From Bradyrhizobium sp. BR13661 (GTDB taxonomy: Bacteria; Pseudomonadota; Alphaproteobacteria; Rhizobiales; Xanthobacteraceae), in assembly GCF_029892425.1 (NCBI RefSeq), contig NZ_JARXWB010000032.1, positions 1 through 64,000 of the forward strand: 64,000 bases of DNA, given 5' to 3'. The notes beneath the pieces were generated by a model that did no database searches, was not told the origin of the DNA, and saw only the letters and a list, made by a program, of their open reading frames with translations. A program made the translations under genes and the position numbers. Position 1 is the first letter of the stretch, and each line of letters starts with the position of its first letter. This document shows positions 33,233-41,528 of this stretch, one piece after another.

Positions 33233-34387
33233 ATGACCCCAGGCGAATCATTTTACGGCAGCATCCCGGTCTTCCGCGGCTTCACCAGCCTGATGGACCC
33301 GGCGCTGTATTTGCCGCTGCCGGAGGACTGGAGCATTGGCGTCGCCGACATCGTCGATTCCACCAAGGCGATTGCAGCGCAGCGCTACAAGGCGGTCAAC
33401 ATGGCCGGGGCCGCGGTGATCGCGGCGGTGACGAATGCGCTGGAGGGACGCGAATTTCCCTTCGTGTTCGGCGGCGACGGCGCGAGTTTTGCCGTTGCGC
33501 CTGATGATCTCGAACTGGCGCGCGAAGCCCTGGCCGCGACCGCGACCTGGGTGCGGGAAGATCTCGATCTGAAGATGCGCGTCGCGCTGGTGCCCGTCAG
33601 CGCCATCCGCGCCAGAGGCCTCGACGTGCGCGTCGCGCGCTTCGGCCCGTCCGCCAATCTGTCCTATGCGATGTTCTCCGGCGGGGGACTGGCCTTCGCC
33701 GACGCGGCGATGAAGCGCGGCGAGTTCGCGGTGACCGAGGCGCCCGCGGGCACGCAGCCCGATCTCTCCGGCCTGTCCTGCCGCTTCGAGGTGATCCCGG
33801 CCTCGCGCGGTTTGATCCTCTCGGTGCTGGTGATGCCGGCTGCTGGCGCCGATCCGCTCGCCTTCCGCAAGGTGATCGAGGACATCATCCATCTCGTCGA
33901 GCGCAGCCCGGAGGCCGGCCGTCCCGTGCCGCCGCAGGGCCCGCCGCTGAAATGGCCGCCGCAGGGGCTCGACTACGAGGCACGGGCGATGCGCGGAGGC
34001 TCGCTGCTCAAGCGCCGCGCCGGCCTGCTTGCCTTTACGTTTTTCGCCTATCTCCTGATGCGCTTCGACATCAAGGCCGGCGGCTTCCTGCCGAAAGTCT
34101 ACAAGCGCCAGGTGGTCGAGAATTCCGACTTCCGCAAATATGACGACGGCCTGCGCATGATCCTCGACTGCACGGTCGAGCTCGAGCGCGCCCTGAGCGA
34201 TCGTCTCGCCACCGCGGCGCGCGACGGCATTGTGCGCTATGGCCTCTACCAACAGGATGCCGCGATGATGACTTGCTTCACGCCCTCGGCGCTGCGCAGC
34301 GACCACGTGCACTTCATCGACGGCGCCCGCGGCGGCTACGCCTCGGCGGCAACGGCGCTGAAGGCGATGGTCGCTACGGCGCCTTAG
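33233..34387 (+). CDS. DUF3095 domain protein
   Basis: 384 aa from ATG 33233. The N-terminal half has a nucleotide-cyclase-like core (WSIGVADIVDSTKAIAAQRYKAVNMAGAAVIAAVTNALEGREFPFVFGGDGASFAV), matching the DUF3095 pattern; whether it has cyclase activity is unknown. The second half (LLAFTFFAYLLMRFDIKAGGFLPKVYKRQVVENSDFRKYDDGLRMILDCT) is the characteristic DUF3095 tail. Stop codons of this gene and the convergent DUF2147 gene overlap (TTAG). Confidence 0.8.
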   Translation: MTPGESFYGSIPVFRGFTSLMDPALYLPLPEDWSIGVADIVDSTKAIAAQRYKAVNMAGAAVIAAVTNALEGREFPFVFGGDGASFAVAPDDLELAREALAATATWVREDLDLKMRVALVPVSAIRARGLDVRVARFGPSANLSYAMFSGGGLAFADAAMKRGEFAVTEAPAGTQPDLSGLSCRFEVIPASRGLILSVLVMPAAGADPLAFRKVIEDIIHLVERSPEAGRPVPPQGPPLKWPPQGLDYEARAMRGGSLLKRRAGLLAFTFFAYLLMRFDIKAGGFLPKVYKRQVVENSDFRKYDDGLRMILDCTVELERALSDRLATAARDGIVRYGLYQQDAAMMTCFTPSALRSDHVHFIDGARGGYASAATALKAMVATAP

Positions 34388-34824
34388 CGGCCCGCGCGCG
34401 TCCAGGTCTCGCCGCCGCAGAGCGCGCCGACGCAGCCTTCCACACGCAATGTGTCAGCGCCCGTCACCGCGATGCTGCTCGCATAGGTGCTGCCGTCATC
34501 GGCATTGTAGATATGGCCCGACCATTTGTTTGGTCCCGCGGGCTGCATGCCGGAGAACAGCGGCAGTCCGATCATCGGCCGCTTGGCGAGAGCGGGATTG
34601 GGATTCTTGCTGTCGGTCGCGGGTTTGCCGGTGGCGGTATCGTACGGCTCCTTCAGCCAGACGATCACGCCGCAGATGCCGCCGCCGCATTTGCTGATTT
34701 TCACGCGGGCATCGCCTGCCTGGGTCAGCCAGGTCCCGCTCGCCTCGGCGCTCTGCGCCTGGGCGGCCGTCGCGCCAGACAAGGCAGCCAGAAGGACGGT
34801 GAGAACGGCAAATCTGCGGGACAT
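34384..34824 (-). CDS. DUF2147 family exported protein
   Basis: 146 aa. Signal peptide (RFAVLTVLLAALSGATAAQAQ). The mature domain matches DUF2147: GTWLTQAGDARVKISKCGGGICGVIVWLKEP, a central PMIGLPLFSGMQP, W-x-G-x-IYNADDG, and the C-terminal RVEGCVGALCGGETWTR. Four Cys likely form disulfides. Periplasmic beta-barrel-like domain of unknown function, common in Proteobacteria. Confidence 0.85.
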   Translation of the reverse strand: MSRRFAVLTVLLAALSGATAAQAQSAEASGTWLTQAGDARVKISKCGGGICGVIVWLKEPYDTATGKPATDSKNPNPALAKRPMIGLPLFSGMQPAGPNKWSGHIYNADDGSTYASSIAVTGADTLRVEGCVGALCGGETWTRAGR

Positions 34825-34912
34825 GGGAGGACCTCGGAATGGAGGCGTCTCCATAGCAGCAAATTTGGATCGTGCAACGCCTGATGGAGTCAAATTCCCG
34901 CGCTCCAACCTG

Positions 34913-35440
34913 TCACCAGGGCAGGCCGCACAGGTCGATGGTGCCGAGCGTCGGCGCGCGGACGATGTTGAAGACATAGGGCGCCATGGCGTCGAAGCGG
35001 ATTCGCGCCCCAGGCTGCTCGCAATAGACCTCGCCCTTGAAGGGCAGCCAGCTGCGGGCCTGGTAGAACGCGAAATTGTGCGGCTCGCAGAACAGGAGTG
35101 CAAAACGAACCGCCTCATTGGCGCGCATGGTATGCACCGCCGCGTCGATCGCCATGGTCGCATAGCCGCGGCCGCGGCGATCCTCGCGCGTGCAGACGCC
35201 GCCGATGCCGCCGATATGCACCTTCTGCCCATTCCAGGTGACGGTGCGGAAATAGATGCCGACGTGGCAGACGAGGCCGTCTTCGGGAGTCTCGATCAAT
35301 ACCCGTAAATCGGCATTGGCCCATTTGACGTGGGCCCAGGGCTTGTCCGCGACCTGTTGCGGGCCCCAGACCGCCTGATGCAGCGGTTCAGCGATCTTCC
35401 ATGAGGCGTCGCCGTTCAAAATGTCGATTTCGATGCTCAT
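34913..35440 (-). CDS. GNAT-family N-acetyltransferase
   Basis: 175 aa from ATG 35440. Acetyl-CoA-binding motif A is visible as VCTREDRRGRGYATMAIDAAVHTM, followed by LLFCEPHNFAFYQARSW, the usual C-terminal part of the GNAT fold. Substrate unknown. Divergent from the caspase-like gene; the 118-bp gap shows no clear regulatory motif. Confidence 0.82.
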   Translation of the reverse strand: MSIEIDILNGDASWKIAEPLHQAVWGPQQVADKPWAHVKWANADLRVLIETPEDGLVCHVGIYFRTVTWNGQKVHIGGIGGVCTREDRRGRGYATMAIDAAVHTMRANEAVRFALLFCEPHNFAFYQARSWLPFKGEVYCEQPGARIRFDAMAPYVFNIVRAPTLGTIDLCGLPW

Positions 35441-35558
35441 GGTGGTCGCGGATTTGTTGCAGGGCGGTAGGAGATCGGTGATTTCTATCACAGACGGCGC
35501 TCGGTTGCCGGGATAGAGGTGAATGATATGCTCGCCCCGTTGGAACGCTGGAGTTTCG

Positions 35559-37019
35559 ATGCGCCGGCTGGTCGCCCCTTTGCTGACGGTCTTGCTGGTT
35601 GGCTGCGCCAGTGGCCCGGCGATGGCCGACAAGCGTGTGGCTTTCGTGGTCGGCAACTCCAACTACCAGACTGTGGTGGCGCTTGCCAATCCGGCCAATG
35701 ACGCCGACGCCATCGCAAATTTGTTCAGGAAGGCCGCTTTCGACGTCGTCGAAAGTCGCCGCGATCTGAAGAACACGGATATGCGGCGTGCGCTGCGCGA
35801 CTTCACCGAGAAGACGCGCGATGCCGACATCGCCGTGATCTATTATGCCGGCCATGGCATGGAGGTCGACGGGACCAACTATCTCATTCCGGTGGATGCC
35901 GTGCTGGAGCGCGACACCGACGCCTATGACGAGGCGATCGCGCTCGATCGGATCCTGCAGGCCATCGAGCCCGCCAAACAGTTGCGTCTCGTCATCCTCG
36001 ATGCCTGCCGGGACAATCCCTTCGTCAAGAGCATGAAGCGAACGGTGGCCTCGCGCTCGCTGGGCCGGGGCCTTGCGGGCGTCGAACCGTCGCGGCCGAA
36101 CACCCTTATCGCCTTCGCGGCAAAGGGCGGATCGACCGCCCAGGACGGTGACACGAAAAACAGCCCCTTCACCACCTCGCTGCTGAAATATCTGGGAACG
36201 CCGGGCCTTGAGCTTGGCAAGGCTTTCAGGCTGGTTCGTGACGACGTGATGAATGCGACCAGTAACAAGCAGGAGCCGTTTGTCTATGGTTCGCTCGGCG
36301 GTAACGACGTCGTGCTGGTGCCGGTAGCGGCGTCGCCCCCGGCGGCCAACTCCGATATCCGTGCCGACTACGAGCTTGCCGAACGCGTCGGCACGCGGGA
36401 AGCGTGGGAGTCCTTCATTGCCGCGCATCCGAGCGGCTTCTATGCCGATCTCGCCAGGTCCCAGCGCAACAAGCTGGAGCAGGGCAGGCCACAGGCTCCG
36501 CCGCCGGACGTCGTGGCGAAACCGGCGCCGCCGGCAGTGGAGCCAGCCAAGCCTGTTGACAAGCCTGTCGAAGTGGCCGTCGCCTCGCGCGCGCCAGCCG
36601 AGGTCAAGCCGGAGCCATCGCCATGGCCGGATCTTCCGCGACTGCTCCAGGCTGAGCTGAAGCGGGTTGGCTGCAAGGCGGGCGACGTCGGCAGCGAATG
36701 GGATGCATCGGCAAGGCGGGCGCTCGCGGCATTCAACGACAATGCCGGCACCAAATTCGACGTCAAGCTTGCAAGCCTTGATGCGCTGGACAGTGTCCGC
36801 GCCAAGGCCGGGCGCGTCTGCCCGCTCGAATGCGACCGCGGCTTCCGTGCGAGCGGCGAGGCTTGCGTCAAGATCGTCTGCGATGACGGCTACGTGCTCG
36901 GCGCCAAAAACACCTGCGAGAAGCGGCCCGAACGCAAGGCAACATCAGCCCCGCGGCGTGCCACCGGAGGAGGCGGCCGCCATTGCTTCGTCTATGGCGG
37001 CAACTCCTTCTGCGAGTAG
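35559..37019 (+). CDS. Caspase-like (C14) lipoprotein
   Basis: 486 aa. The start at 35559 gives a lipoprotein signal (LVAPLLTVLLVGCASG) with lipobox Cys. The C14 domain (about 25-260) has catalytic His99 (YYAGHGME) and Cys150 (ILDACRDNPF) in place, with KGGSTAQDGDTKNSPFTTSLLKYL beyond. A Pro/Ala-rich linker (340-380) leads to a small helical domain (PRLLQAELKRVGCKAGDVGSEWDASARRALAAFN) and a Cys-rich tail. This is the common periplasmic caspase-like protein of rhizobia. It is 33 kb from the gasdermin-like gene; no link is claimed. Confidence 0.88.
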   Translation: MRRLVAPLLTVLLVGCASGPAMADKRVAFVVGNSNYQTVVALANPANDADAIANLFRKAAFDVVESRRDLKNTDMRRALRDFTEKTRDADIAVIYYAGHGMEVDGTNYLIPVDAVLERDTDAYDEAIALDRILQAIEPAKQLRLVILDACRDNPFVKSMKRTVASRSLGRGLAGVEPSRPNTLIAFAAKGGSTAQDGDTKNSPFTTSLLKYLGTPGLELGKAFRLVRDDVMNATSNKQEPFVYGSLGGNDVVLVPVAASPPAANSDIRADYELAERVGTREAWESFIAAHPSGFYADLARSQRNKLEQGRPQAPPPDVVAKPAPPAVEPAKPVDKPVEVAVASRAPAEVKPEPSPWPDLPRLLQAELKRVGCKAGDVGSEWDASARRALAAFNDNAGTKFDVKLASLDALDSVRAKAGRVCPLECDRGFRASGEACVKIVCDDGYVLGAKNTCEKRPERKATSAPRRATGGGGRHCFVYGGNSFCE

Positions 37020-37025
37020 AAGCTC

Positions 37026-37532
37026 TCAGTACGGCGTGCACTCGCTGCGCACGATCCGCGGTTTCGAGCACAGCGCGGTGCCTGTCTTGCCCTCGAAGGC
37101 GTATTGTCGTTTGCCCGGCTTTAGCCGGTTCTCGATTCGTAGCGAGCATGCATTCCCAATCACCGTCATGTAGACGATGATGTAATTGTTCGGATATTCG
37201 CGCACGGCTTTCAACGTGTGCTTGCCCGCCACGCGCAGCGACGCGGAGCCGCCTATCGCTTCCGTCGGCTTGGCGCCGAGCTTCGCCGTATATTCCGTAT
37301 GGCCCTCGATATTGGACTGCATGTCGAGCCTGGCGGTGCGGTCTGTCGACAGCATGCCGGTGCCCTCGGCATGAACGGGAAAATCCTTCACGGAAGGTTG
37401 CTCGCAATCGGCTAGCGCGTCGAACGAGAATTTGGCGCGCGCGGTGACGCCGGCGGCATCGCTTTCCGGAGGCATCAGCAAGAAGGTGGCGGCGAGCGTG
37501 CTGAAAATGCAGGCGGACTTGAATTTGGACAT
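37026..37532 (-). CDS. Hypothetical exported protein
   Basis: 168 aa from ATG 37532 (GAGGGTGG upstream). Signal peptide (FKSACIFSTLAATFLLMPPESDA). The mature part looks all-beta (FSFDALADCEQPSVKDFPVHAEGTGML; GGSASLRVAGKHTLKAVREYPNNYIIVYMTVIGNACSLRI) with four Cys. No family recognised. Convergent with the caspase-like gene, 6 bp apart. Confidence 0.7.
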   Translation of the reverse strand: MSKFKSACIFSTLAATFLLMPPESDAAGVTARAKFSFDALADCEQPSVKDFPVHAEGTGMLSTDRTARLDMQSNIEGHTEYTAKLGAKPTEAIGGSASLRVAGKHTLKAVREYPNNYIIVYMTVIGNACSLRIENRLKPGKRQYAFEGKTGTALCSKPRIVRSECTPY

Positions 37533-37666
37533 TTCGACCACCCTCAAGTTAAACATTTCATTCGCAACAATAATTTGCGGATTTAATTCTATCCGCGGGC
37601 CGGACGCAATCAGGCCATGCGACCGCGGTCGCGCCTTTTCGCAAATTGGCGGTATTTAACGGCGCA

Positions 37667-37692
37667 GGAACCTTCTATAAGGGGTGACCGTT
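37667..37692 (+). promoter_or_regulatory. Sigma-EcfG-type promoter of sod
   Basis: GGAAC (37667-37671), 17-bp spacer, CGTT (37689-37692): exact match to the alphaproteobacterial general-stress consensus, 33 bp before the sod ATG. Confidence 0.75.
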
Positions 37693-37725
37693 AGAACGTT
37701 CCCCACCAGTTGCGGACAAGAACCC

Positions 37726-38322
37726 ATGACATTCACGCTGCCCCCACTCCCTTACGCCTATGACGCCCTCGGCCAGTTCATGTCGAAGGAGACGCTGGAA
37801 TTCCACCACGACAAGCATCATCAGGCCTACGTCACCAACGGCAACAACGCGCTCAAGGGCACCGAATGGGAAGGCAAATCCCTGGAGGAGATCGTCCAGG
37901 GCTCGTTCGGCAAGAACCCCGCGGTGTTCAACAATGCGGGCCAGCACTACAACCACATCCACTTCTGGAGCTGGATGAAGCCCAATGGCGGCGGCACCAA
38001 GCTGCCGGGCAAGCTCGAGAAGAAGATCAACGAAGACCTCGGCGGCTTCGAGAAGTTCAAGACCGACTTCCAGGCGGCGGGCGTCGGCCAGTTCGGCTCC
38101 GGCTGGTGCTGGCTCCAGGTCAAGAACGGCAAGCTCGAGATCTCCAAGACCCCGAACGGCGAGAATCCGCTGGTGCACGGCGCCACCCCGATCCTCGGCT
38201 GCGACGTCTGGGAGCACTCCTACTACATCGACTATCGCAACCGCCGCCCCGACTATCTCAAGGCGTTCGTCGAGAACCTCGTGAACTGGGAATACGTCGA
38301 GTCCCTGTTCGACAAGGTGTAA
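37726..38322 (+). CDS. Superoxide dismutase (Fe/Mn type)
   Basis: 198 aa. All four metal ligands are in place: His27, His77 (NHIHFW), Asp160 and His164 (DVWEHSYY). Substrate-gating Tyr and dimer-interface regions are normal. No signal peptide, so cytosolic. Metal preference cannot be decided by eye. A perfect sigma-EcfG promoter 5' of it places it in the general stress regulon encoded at 20097-21907. Confidence 0.95.
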   Translation: MTFTLPPLPYAYDALGQFMSKETLEFHHDKHHQAYVTNGNNALKGTEWEGKSLEEIVQGSFGKNPAVFNNAGQHYNHIHFWSWMKPNGGGTKLPGKLEKKINEDLGGFEKFKTDFQAAGVGQFGSGWCWLQVKNGKLEISKTPNGENPLVHGATPILGCDVWEHSYYIDYRNRRPDYLKAFVENLVNWEYVESLFDKV

Positions 38323-38348
38323 GTTCGCGCGCCCGGGAATGACAACAA

Positions 38349-38376
38349 AGGCGGTCGCTCACGCGGCCGCCTTTTT
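38349..38376 (+). terminator. Terminator of sod
   Basis: GGCGGTCGC-TCAC-GCGGCCGCC stem (one G-U) followed by TTTTT, 27 bp after the stop. Confidence 0.85.
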
Positions 38377-38490
38377 GCTGTGCGGAATTGTCCTGCGCGG
38401 CGCGCGTATCGGCCTGTGATCCTACCGTTTGCATCACCTCGGCGGCGCGCTTAATCAGGACGGGCATCACCCTCGAGCCGATCCCGCCCG

Positions 38491-39093
38491 TTGTCAGATC
38501 CACTCCCGAATAATCCGGCGCCTGCCGAGGACGAGCCGCGGCCCGGACGCATCCGCAAGCCGATCGGTTGGTCGACGATCATCATCGCCGTGCTGGTGGC
38601 GGTCAGTGCGGCCCTGGTCTGGCGCCGTGACGGCACCGACGGCGTGCTCGAAATCCTCACCCACGATCTCTCATTGTTCGGCGGCATCCTGCCGCGCGTG
38701 CTGGCCGGTTGCCTGCTCGGCGCGTTCATCTCGGAAATCCTGCCGCACGAAAAAGTCTCGCGCTCGCTCGGGCCGAAATCCGGCCTGAAGGGCCTTCTGA
38801 TCGGCACCGCCTTCGGGGCGATCCTGCCAGGCGGTCCCTTCACCGCCTATCCCGTCGCGAGCGCGCTCTTGGCCGTCGGCGCCGATTTCGGCGCCACCAT
38901 CGCCATGGTCGTGAGCTGGACGCTGATCGGTTACGGCCGCGCGGTCGCCTGGGAAATCCCGATCATGGGCACCGACTTCACGCTGTGGCGGATCCTGATC
39001 TCGCTGCCGCTGCCGGTGCTGGCAGGCGCGCTCGGCCGCTTCGTCTATGTCCGGGTCTATCCGAAGCGCGACGCCGACGAGGATGCGGCATGA
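38491..39093 (+). CDS. Predicted permease, first half of a two-gene pair
   Basis: 200 aa from TTG 38491. About five hydrophobic segments, with the permease motif ILPGGPFTAYPVASALLAVGADFGATIAM. This is one half of the predicted permease (YraQ/DUF318-like) fold; the next gene holds the matching half (GAATPGGPVIGFSIGTVAL), so the two probably form one transporter. Its stop overlaps the next start (ATGA). It stops about 540 bp before the Zur-controlled operon; substrate unknown. Confidence 0.7.
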   Translation: MSDPLPNNPAPAEDEPRPGRIRKPIGWSTIIIAVLVAVSAALVWRRDGTDGVLEILTHDLSLFGGILPRVLAGCLLGAFISEILPHEKVSRSLGPKSGLKGLLIGTAFGAILPGGPFTAYPVASALLAVGADFGATIAMVVSWTLIGYGRAVAWEIPIMGTDFTLWRILISLPLPVLAGALGRFVYVRVYPKRDADEDAA

Positions 39094-39590
39094 GCGCAGC
39101 GCTGCTCATCGATATGCTGCTCTGGGGCTCGGTGTTCGGCGTCGGCCTGATTGCGTTCCGCCGGGGGCCTCCCGTGTTCAAGGCCTCGCTGCGCGAGGGC
39201 ACGATGGATTTCGTCAACATCGTGCCGCGGATCGCGCTGGGCGTGATCGGCTCCGGCTACATCGCCGCCATCATCCCGCAGGAGGTGATCACCGGCTGGC
39301 TCGGCCCCGACAGCGGCTGGCTGGGGGTCACGAGCGCGGTGATTGCCGGCGCCGCCACCCCCGGCGGCCCGGTGATCGGCTTTTCCATTGGCACCGTTGC
39401 CCTGAAGTCGGGCGGCGGGGTGCCCCAGGTGGTCGCCTATGTCGTCGCCTGGGCCCTTTTTGCCTTCCAGCGGGTGATTTTGTGGGAAATCCCGTTCATG
39501 CCGGCCCGTTTCGTCTGGTTCCGCTGCGCTGTCTCGGTGCCGTTCCCGTTCCTGGCCGCTGCCATCGCGATGGTGATCGGGAAGCCCTGA
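39090..39590 (+). CDS. Predicted permease, second half of a two-gene pair
   Basis: 166 aa, ATG overlapping the upstream stop by 4 bp. Hydrophobic helices and a PGGP motif mirroring that of the first half (AGAATPGGPVIGFSIGTVALKSGGGVPQVVAYVVAWALFAFQRVILWEIPFM). The internal symmetry of the two genes suggests an inverted-topology or tandem transporter. Substrate unknown. Confidence 0.7.
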   Translation: MSAALLIDMLLWGSVFGVGLIAFRRGPPVFKASLREGTMDFVNIVPRIALGVIGSGYIAAIIPQEVITGWLGPDSGWLGVTSAVIAGAATPGGPVIGFSIGTVALKSGGGVPQVVAYVVAWALFAFQRVILWEIPFMPARFVWFRCAVSVPFPFLAAAIAMVIGKP

Positions 39591-39612
39591 GCCGGCCGTG
39601 GACATGGGTAAT

Positions 39613-39625
39613 GTTATAATATAAC
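39613..39625. promoter_or_regulatory. Zur box / embedded -10 upstream of the zinc-uptake operon
   Basis: GTTATAATATAAC is a 13-bp perfect palindrome, flanked by A-T on the left and GTCA on the right, fitting the alphaproteobacterial Zur motif. The inner TATAAT (39615-39620) would serve as -10, so Zur-Zn would block the polymerase. The first gene starts only 10 bp after the box. Confidence 0.75.
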
Positions 39626-39634
39626 GTCATCAGC

Positions 39635-39895
39635 ATGGTTCCCGCCGCGTCCCACGCCCATCATCACGATCATGCCCATGGTCATTCCCATGACCACGAC
39701 CATGACCACGACCATGACCACGGGCATTCGCATGGGCACGACCACACCCACGCCCATGTTCACGACGCGGCCTCGCCGCATCCGGCCCAGGACGCGCCCT
39801 GGTCGATCCTGCGCATGACCATGGCCGGCCGCCTCTCGGCCGCCGTCGCCGTCTGCGCCGTGCTCTGGGGCATCGTTTGGCTGGCGATGAGGTGA
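39635..39895 (+). CDS. Histidine-rich small membrane protein of the zinc operon
   Basis: 86 aa. Residues 8-50 are dominated by His/Asp alternation (HHHDHAHGHSHDHDH..), likely binding zinc. The C-terminal segment (MAGRLSAAVAVCAVLWGIVWLAMR) is a single transmembrane helix. First gene after the Zur box, 2 bp before znuC. No Shine-Dalgarno, so perhaps leaderless. It may store or pass zinc to the ABC importer or exchange it at the membrane. A second in-frame Met (residues 61-63, RMTMAG) would leave only the helix. Confidence 0.7.
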   Translation: MVPAASHAHHHDHAHGHSHDHDHDHDHDHGHSHGHDHTHAHVHDAASPHPAQDAPWSILRMTMAGRLSAAVAVCAVLWGIVWLAMR

Positions 39896-39897
39896 CT

Positions 39898-40650
39898 ATG
39901 GCCCAGCTCGCCTTCCGCAACGTCACGCTCGGCTATGACCGTCATCCGGCCGTGCACCATCTCAATGGCGAGATCGCATCCGGCGCGCTCGTCGCGGTGA
40001 TCGGCCCCAACGGCGCCGGCAAGTCGACCCTGCTGCGTGGCATCGTCGGCATCCTGAAGCCGCTCGACGGCAGCATCCATCTCGGCGGGCTGGATGCCCG
40101 CGACATCGCCTATCTGCCGCAGAGCGCGGACATCGACCGCAGCTTCCCGATCTCGGTGTTCGATTTCGTCGGCACCGGGCTGTGGCGGTTGACCTCCCTG
40201 TTCGGCGGCATCGGCAAGGCCGCGCGCCAAAAGATTCTTCGCGCGATCGCCTCCGTCGGCCTCAACGGTTTCGAGAACCGCCCCATCGGCACGCTCTCGG
40301 GCGGGCAGATGCAGCGCGTGTTGTTCGCGCGCGTGCTGCTGCAGGATGCGCGCCTGATCGTGCTCGACGAGCCCTTCAACGCCATCGACAGCAAGACCAC
40401 GGCCGATCTGCTCGCGCTGGTGAAGCACTGGCACGGCGAGGGCCGCACCGTGCTCGCCGCGCTGCACGACATGGAGATGGTGCGCACCCATTTCAGCGAG
40501 ACGCTGATTCTGGCGCGCGGCCCGGTGGCCTGGGGACTGACGGCGGAGGTGCTGACGCCGGAGAATCTGATGGTCGCGATGCGGATGTGCGAGGCCTTCG
40601 ACGACAGTGCCACGGCCTGTGCCGAGGACGGACGCTCGCGGGCGGCGTGA
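39898..40650 (+). CDS. znuC: Zinc ABC transporter ATP-binding protein
   Basis: 250 aa. Walker A GPNGAGKST (36-44), ABC signature LSGGQMQRVLFAR, Walker B LIVLDEPF and switch His in ALHDMEM. Energises zinc uptake with the ZnuB-like permease and ZnuA-like binding protein that follow immediately. The Zur box before the operon supports zinc rather than manganese. Confidence 0.88.
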   Translation: MAQLAFRNVTLGYDRHPAVHHLNGEIASGALVAVIGPNGAGKSTLLRGIVGILKPLDGSIHLGGLDARDIAYLPQSADIDRSFPISVFDFVGTGLWRLTSLFGGIGKAARQKILRAIASVGLNGFENRPIGTLSGGQMQRVLFARVLLQDARLIVLDEPFNAIDSKTTADLLALVKHWHGEGRTVLAALHDMEMVRTHFSETLILARGPVAWGLTAEVLTPENLMVAMRMCEAFDDSATACAEDGRSRAA

Positions 40651-40656
40651 TTGCAG

Positions 40657-41526
40657 ATGGTTTATGACGCGCTGATCGGCCCGTTCACCGAATTCGAATT
40701 CATGCGGCGGGCGCTGGCCGCCGTGATCGCGCTGTCGCTGGCGGGCGCGCCGATCGGCGTGTTCCTGATGCTGCGGCGGATGAGCCTCGTCGGCGATGCC
40801 ATGGCGCATGCGATCCTGCCCGGCGCGGCCGTCGGCTTCCTGCTCTCCGGCCTCAATCTGTTCGCGATGACCGCCGGCGGGCTGATCGCCGGCTTTGCGG
40901 TGGCGATCCTCGCCGGCGTGGTCGCGCGCTCGACCGGGCTGAAGGAGGATGCGTCGCTGGCGACCTTCTATCTGGCCTCGCTGGCGCTGGGCGTCACCAT
41001 CGTCTCGATCAAGGGCACCAATATCGATCTGCTGCACGTCTTGTTCGGCAATATCCTCGCGATGGACGACCAGACGCTGCTCGTTGTCGCCTTCAACGCC
41101 ACGGTGACGCTGCTGGTGCTCGCGGTGATCTATCGCCCGCTGGTGATCGAGAGCGTCGATCCGCTATTTTTGCGCACGGTCAGTCGCGCCGGCGGCCCCG
41201 CGCATCTGGCCTTCCTCGCGTTGGTCGTGATCAACCTCGTCAACGGCTTCCAGGCGCTCGGCACGCTGCTGGCGGTGGGCCTGATGATCCTGCCGGCGGG
41301 TATCGCGCGATTCTGGTCGCGCGATCTCACCGTCATGATCTGCATCGCGGTCGTCGCAGCTGCGCTCTCGGGCTACGCCGGTCTCGTGCTGTCGTTCCAG
41401 ACCCGCGTGCCCTCGGGCCCTGCGATCATTCTGGTCGCGACGGTGCTCTACATCGTCTCCGTCCTGTTCGGCCGTGTCGGCGGCATCATCAGGCAGATGT
41501 TTCCCGGCCGGCATCTGGAGGCGTGA
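40657..41526 (+). CDS. znuB: Zinc ABC transporter permease
   Basis: 289 aa from ATG 40657 (TTG 40651 also in frame). ABC-3-family permease with about eight to nine hydrophobic segments; family features include FLMLRRMSLVGDAMAHAILPGAAVGF and VGLMILPAGIARFW. Stop overlaps the start region of the binding-protein gene. Confidence 0.88.
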   Translation: MVYDALIGPFTEFEFMRRALAAVIALSLAGAPIGVFLMLRRMSLVGDAMAHAILPGAAVGFLLSGLNLFAMTAGGLIAGFAVAILAGVVARSTGLKEDASLATFYLASLALGVTIVSIKGTNIDLLHVLFGNILAMDDQTLLVVAFNATVTLLVLAVIYRPLVIESVDPLFLRTVSRAGGPAHLAFLALVVINLVNGFQALGTLLAVGLMILPAGIARFWSRDLTVMICIAVVAAALSGYAGLVLSFQTRVPSGPAIILVATVLYIVSVLFGRVGGIIRQMFPGRHLEA

Positions 41527-41528
41527 CG

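Noticed and set aside
35559..37019. Caspase-like protein as the protease of the gasdermin system
   Set aside because: It carries a lipoprotein signal and is 33 kb from the gasdermin-like gene; the adjacent cytosolic subtilase is a far better partner.
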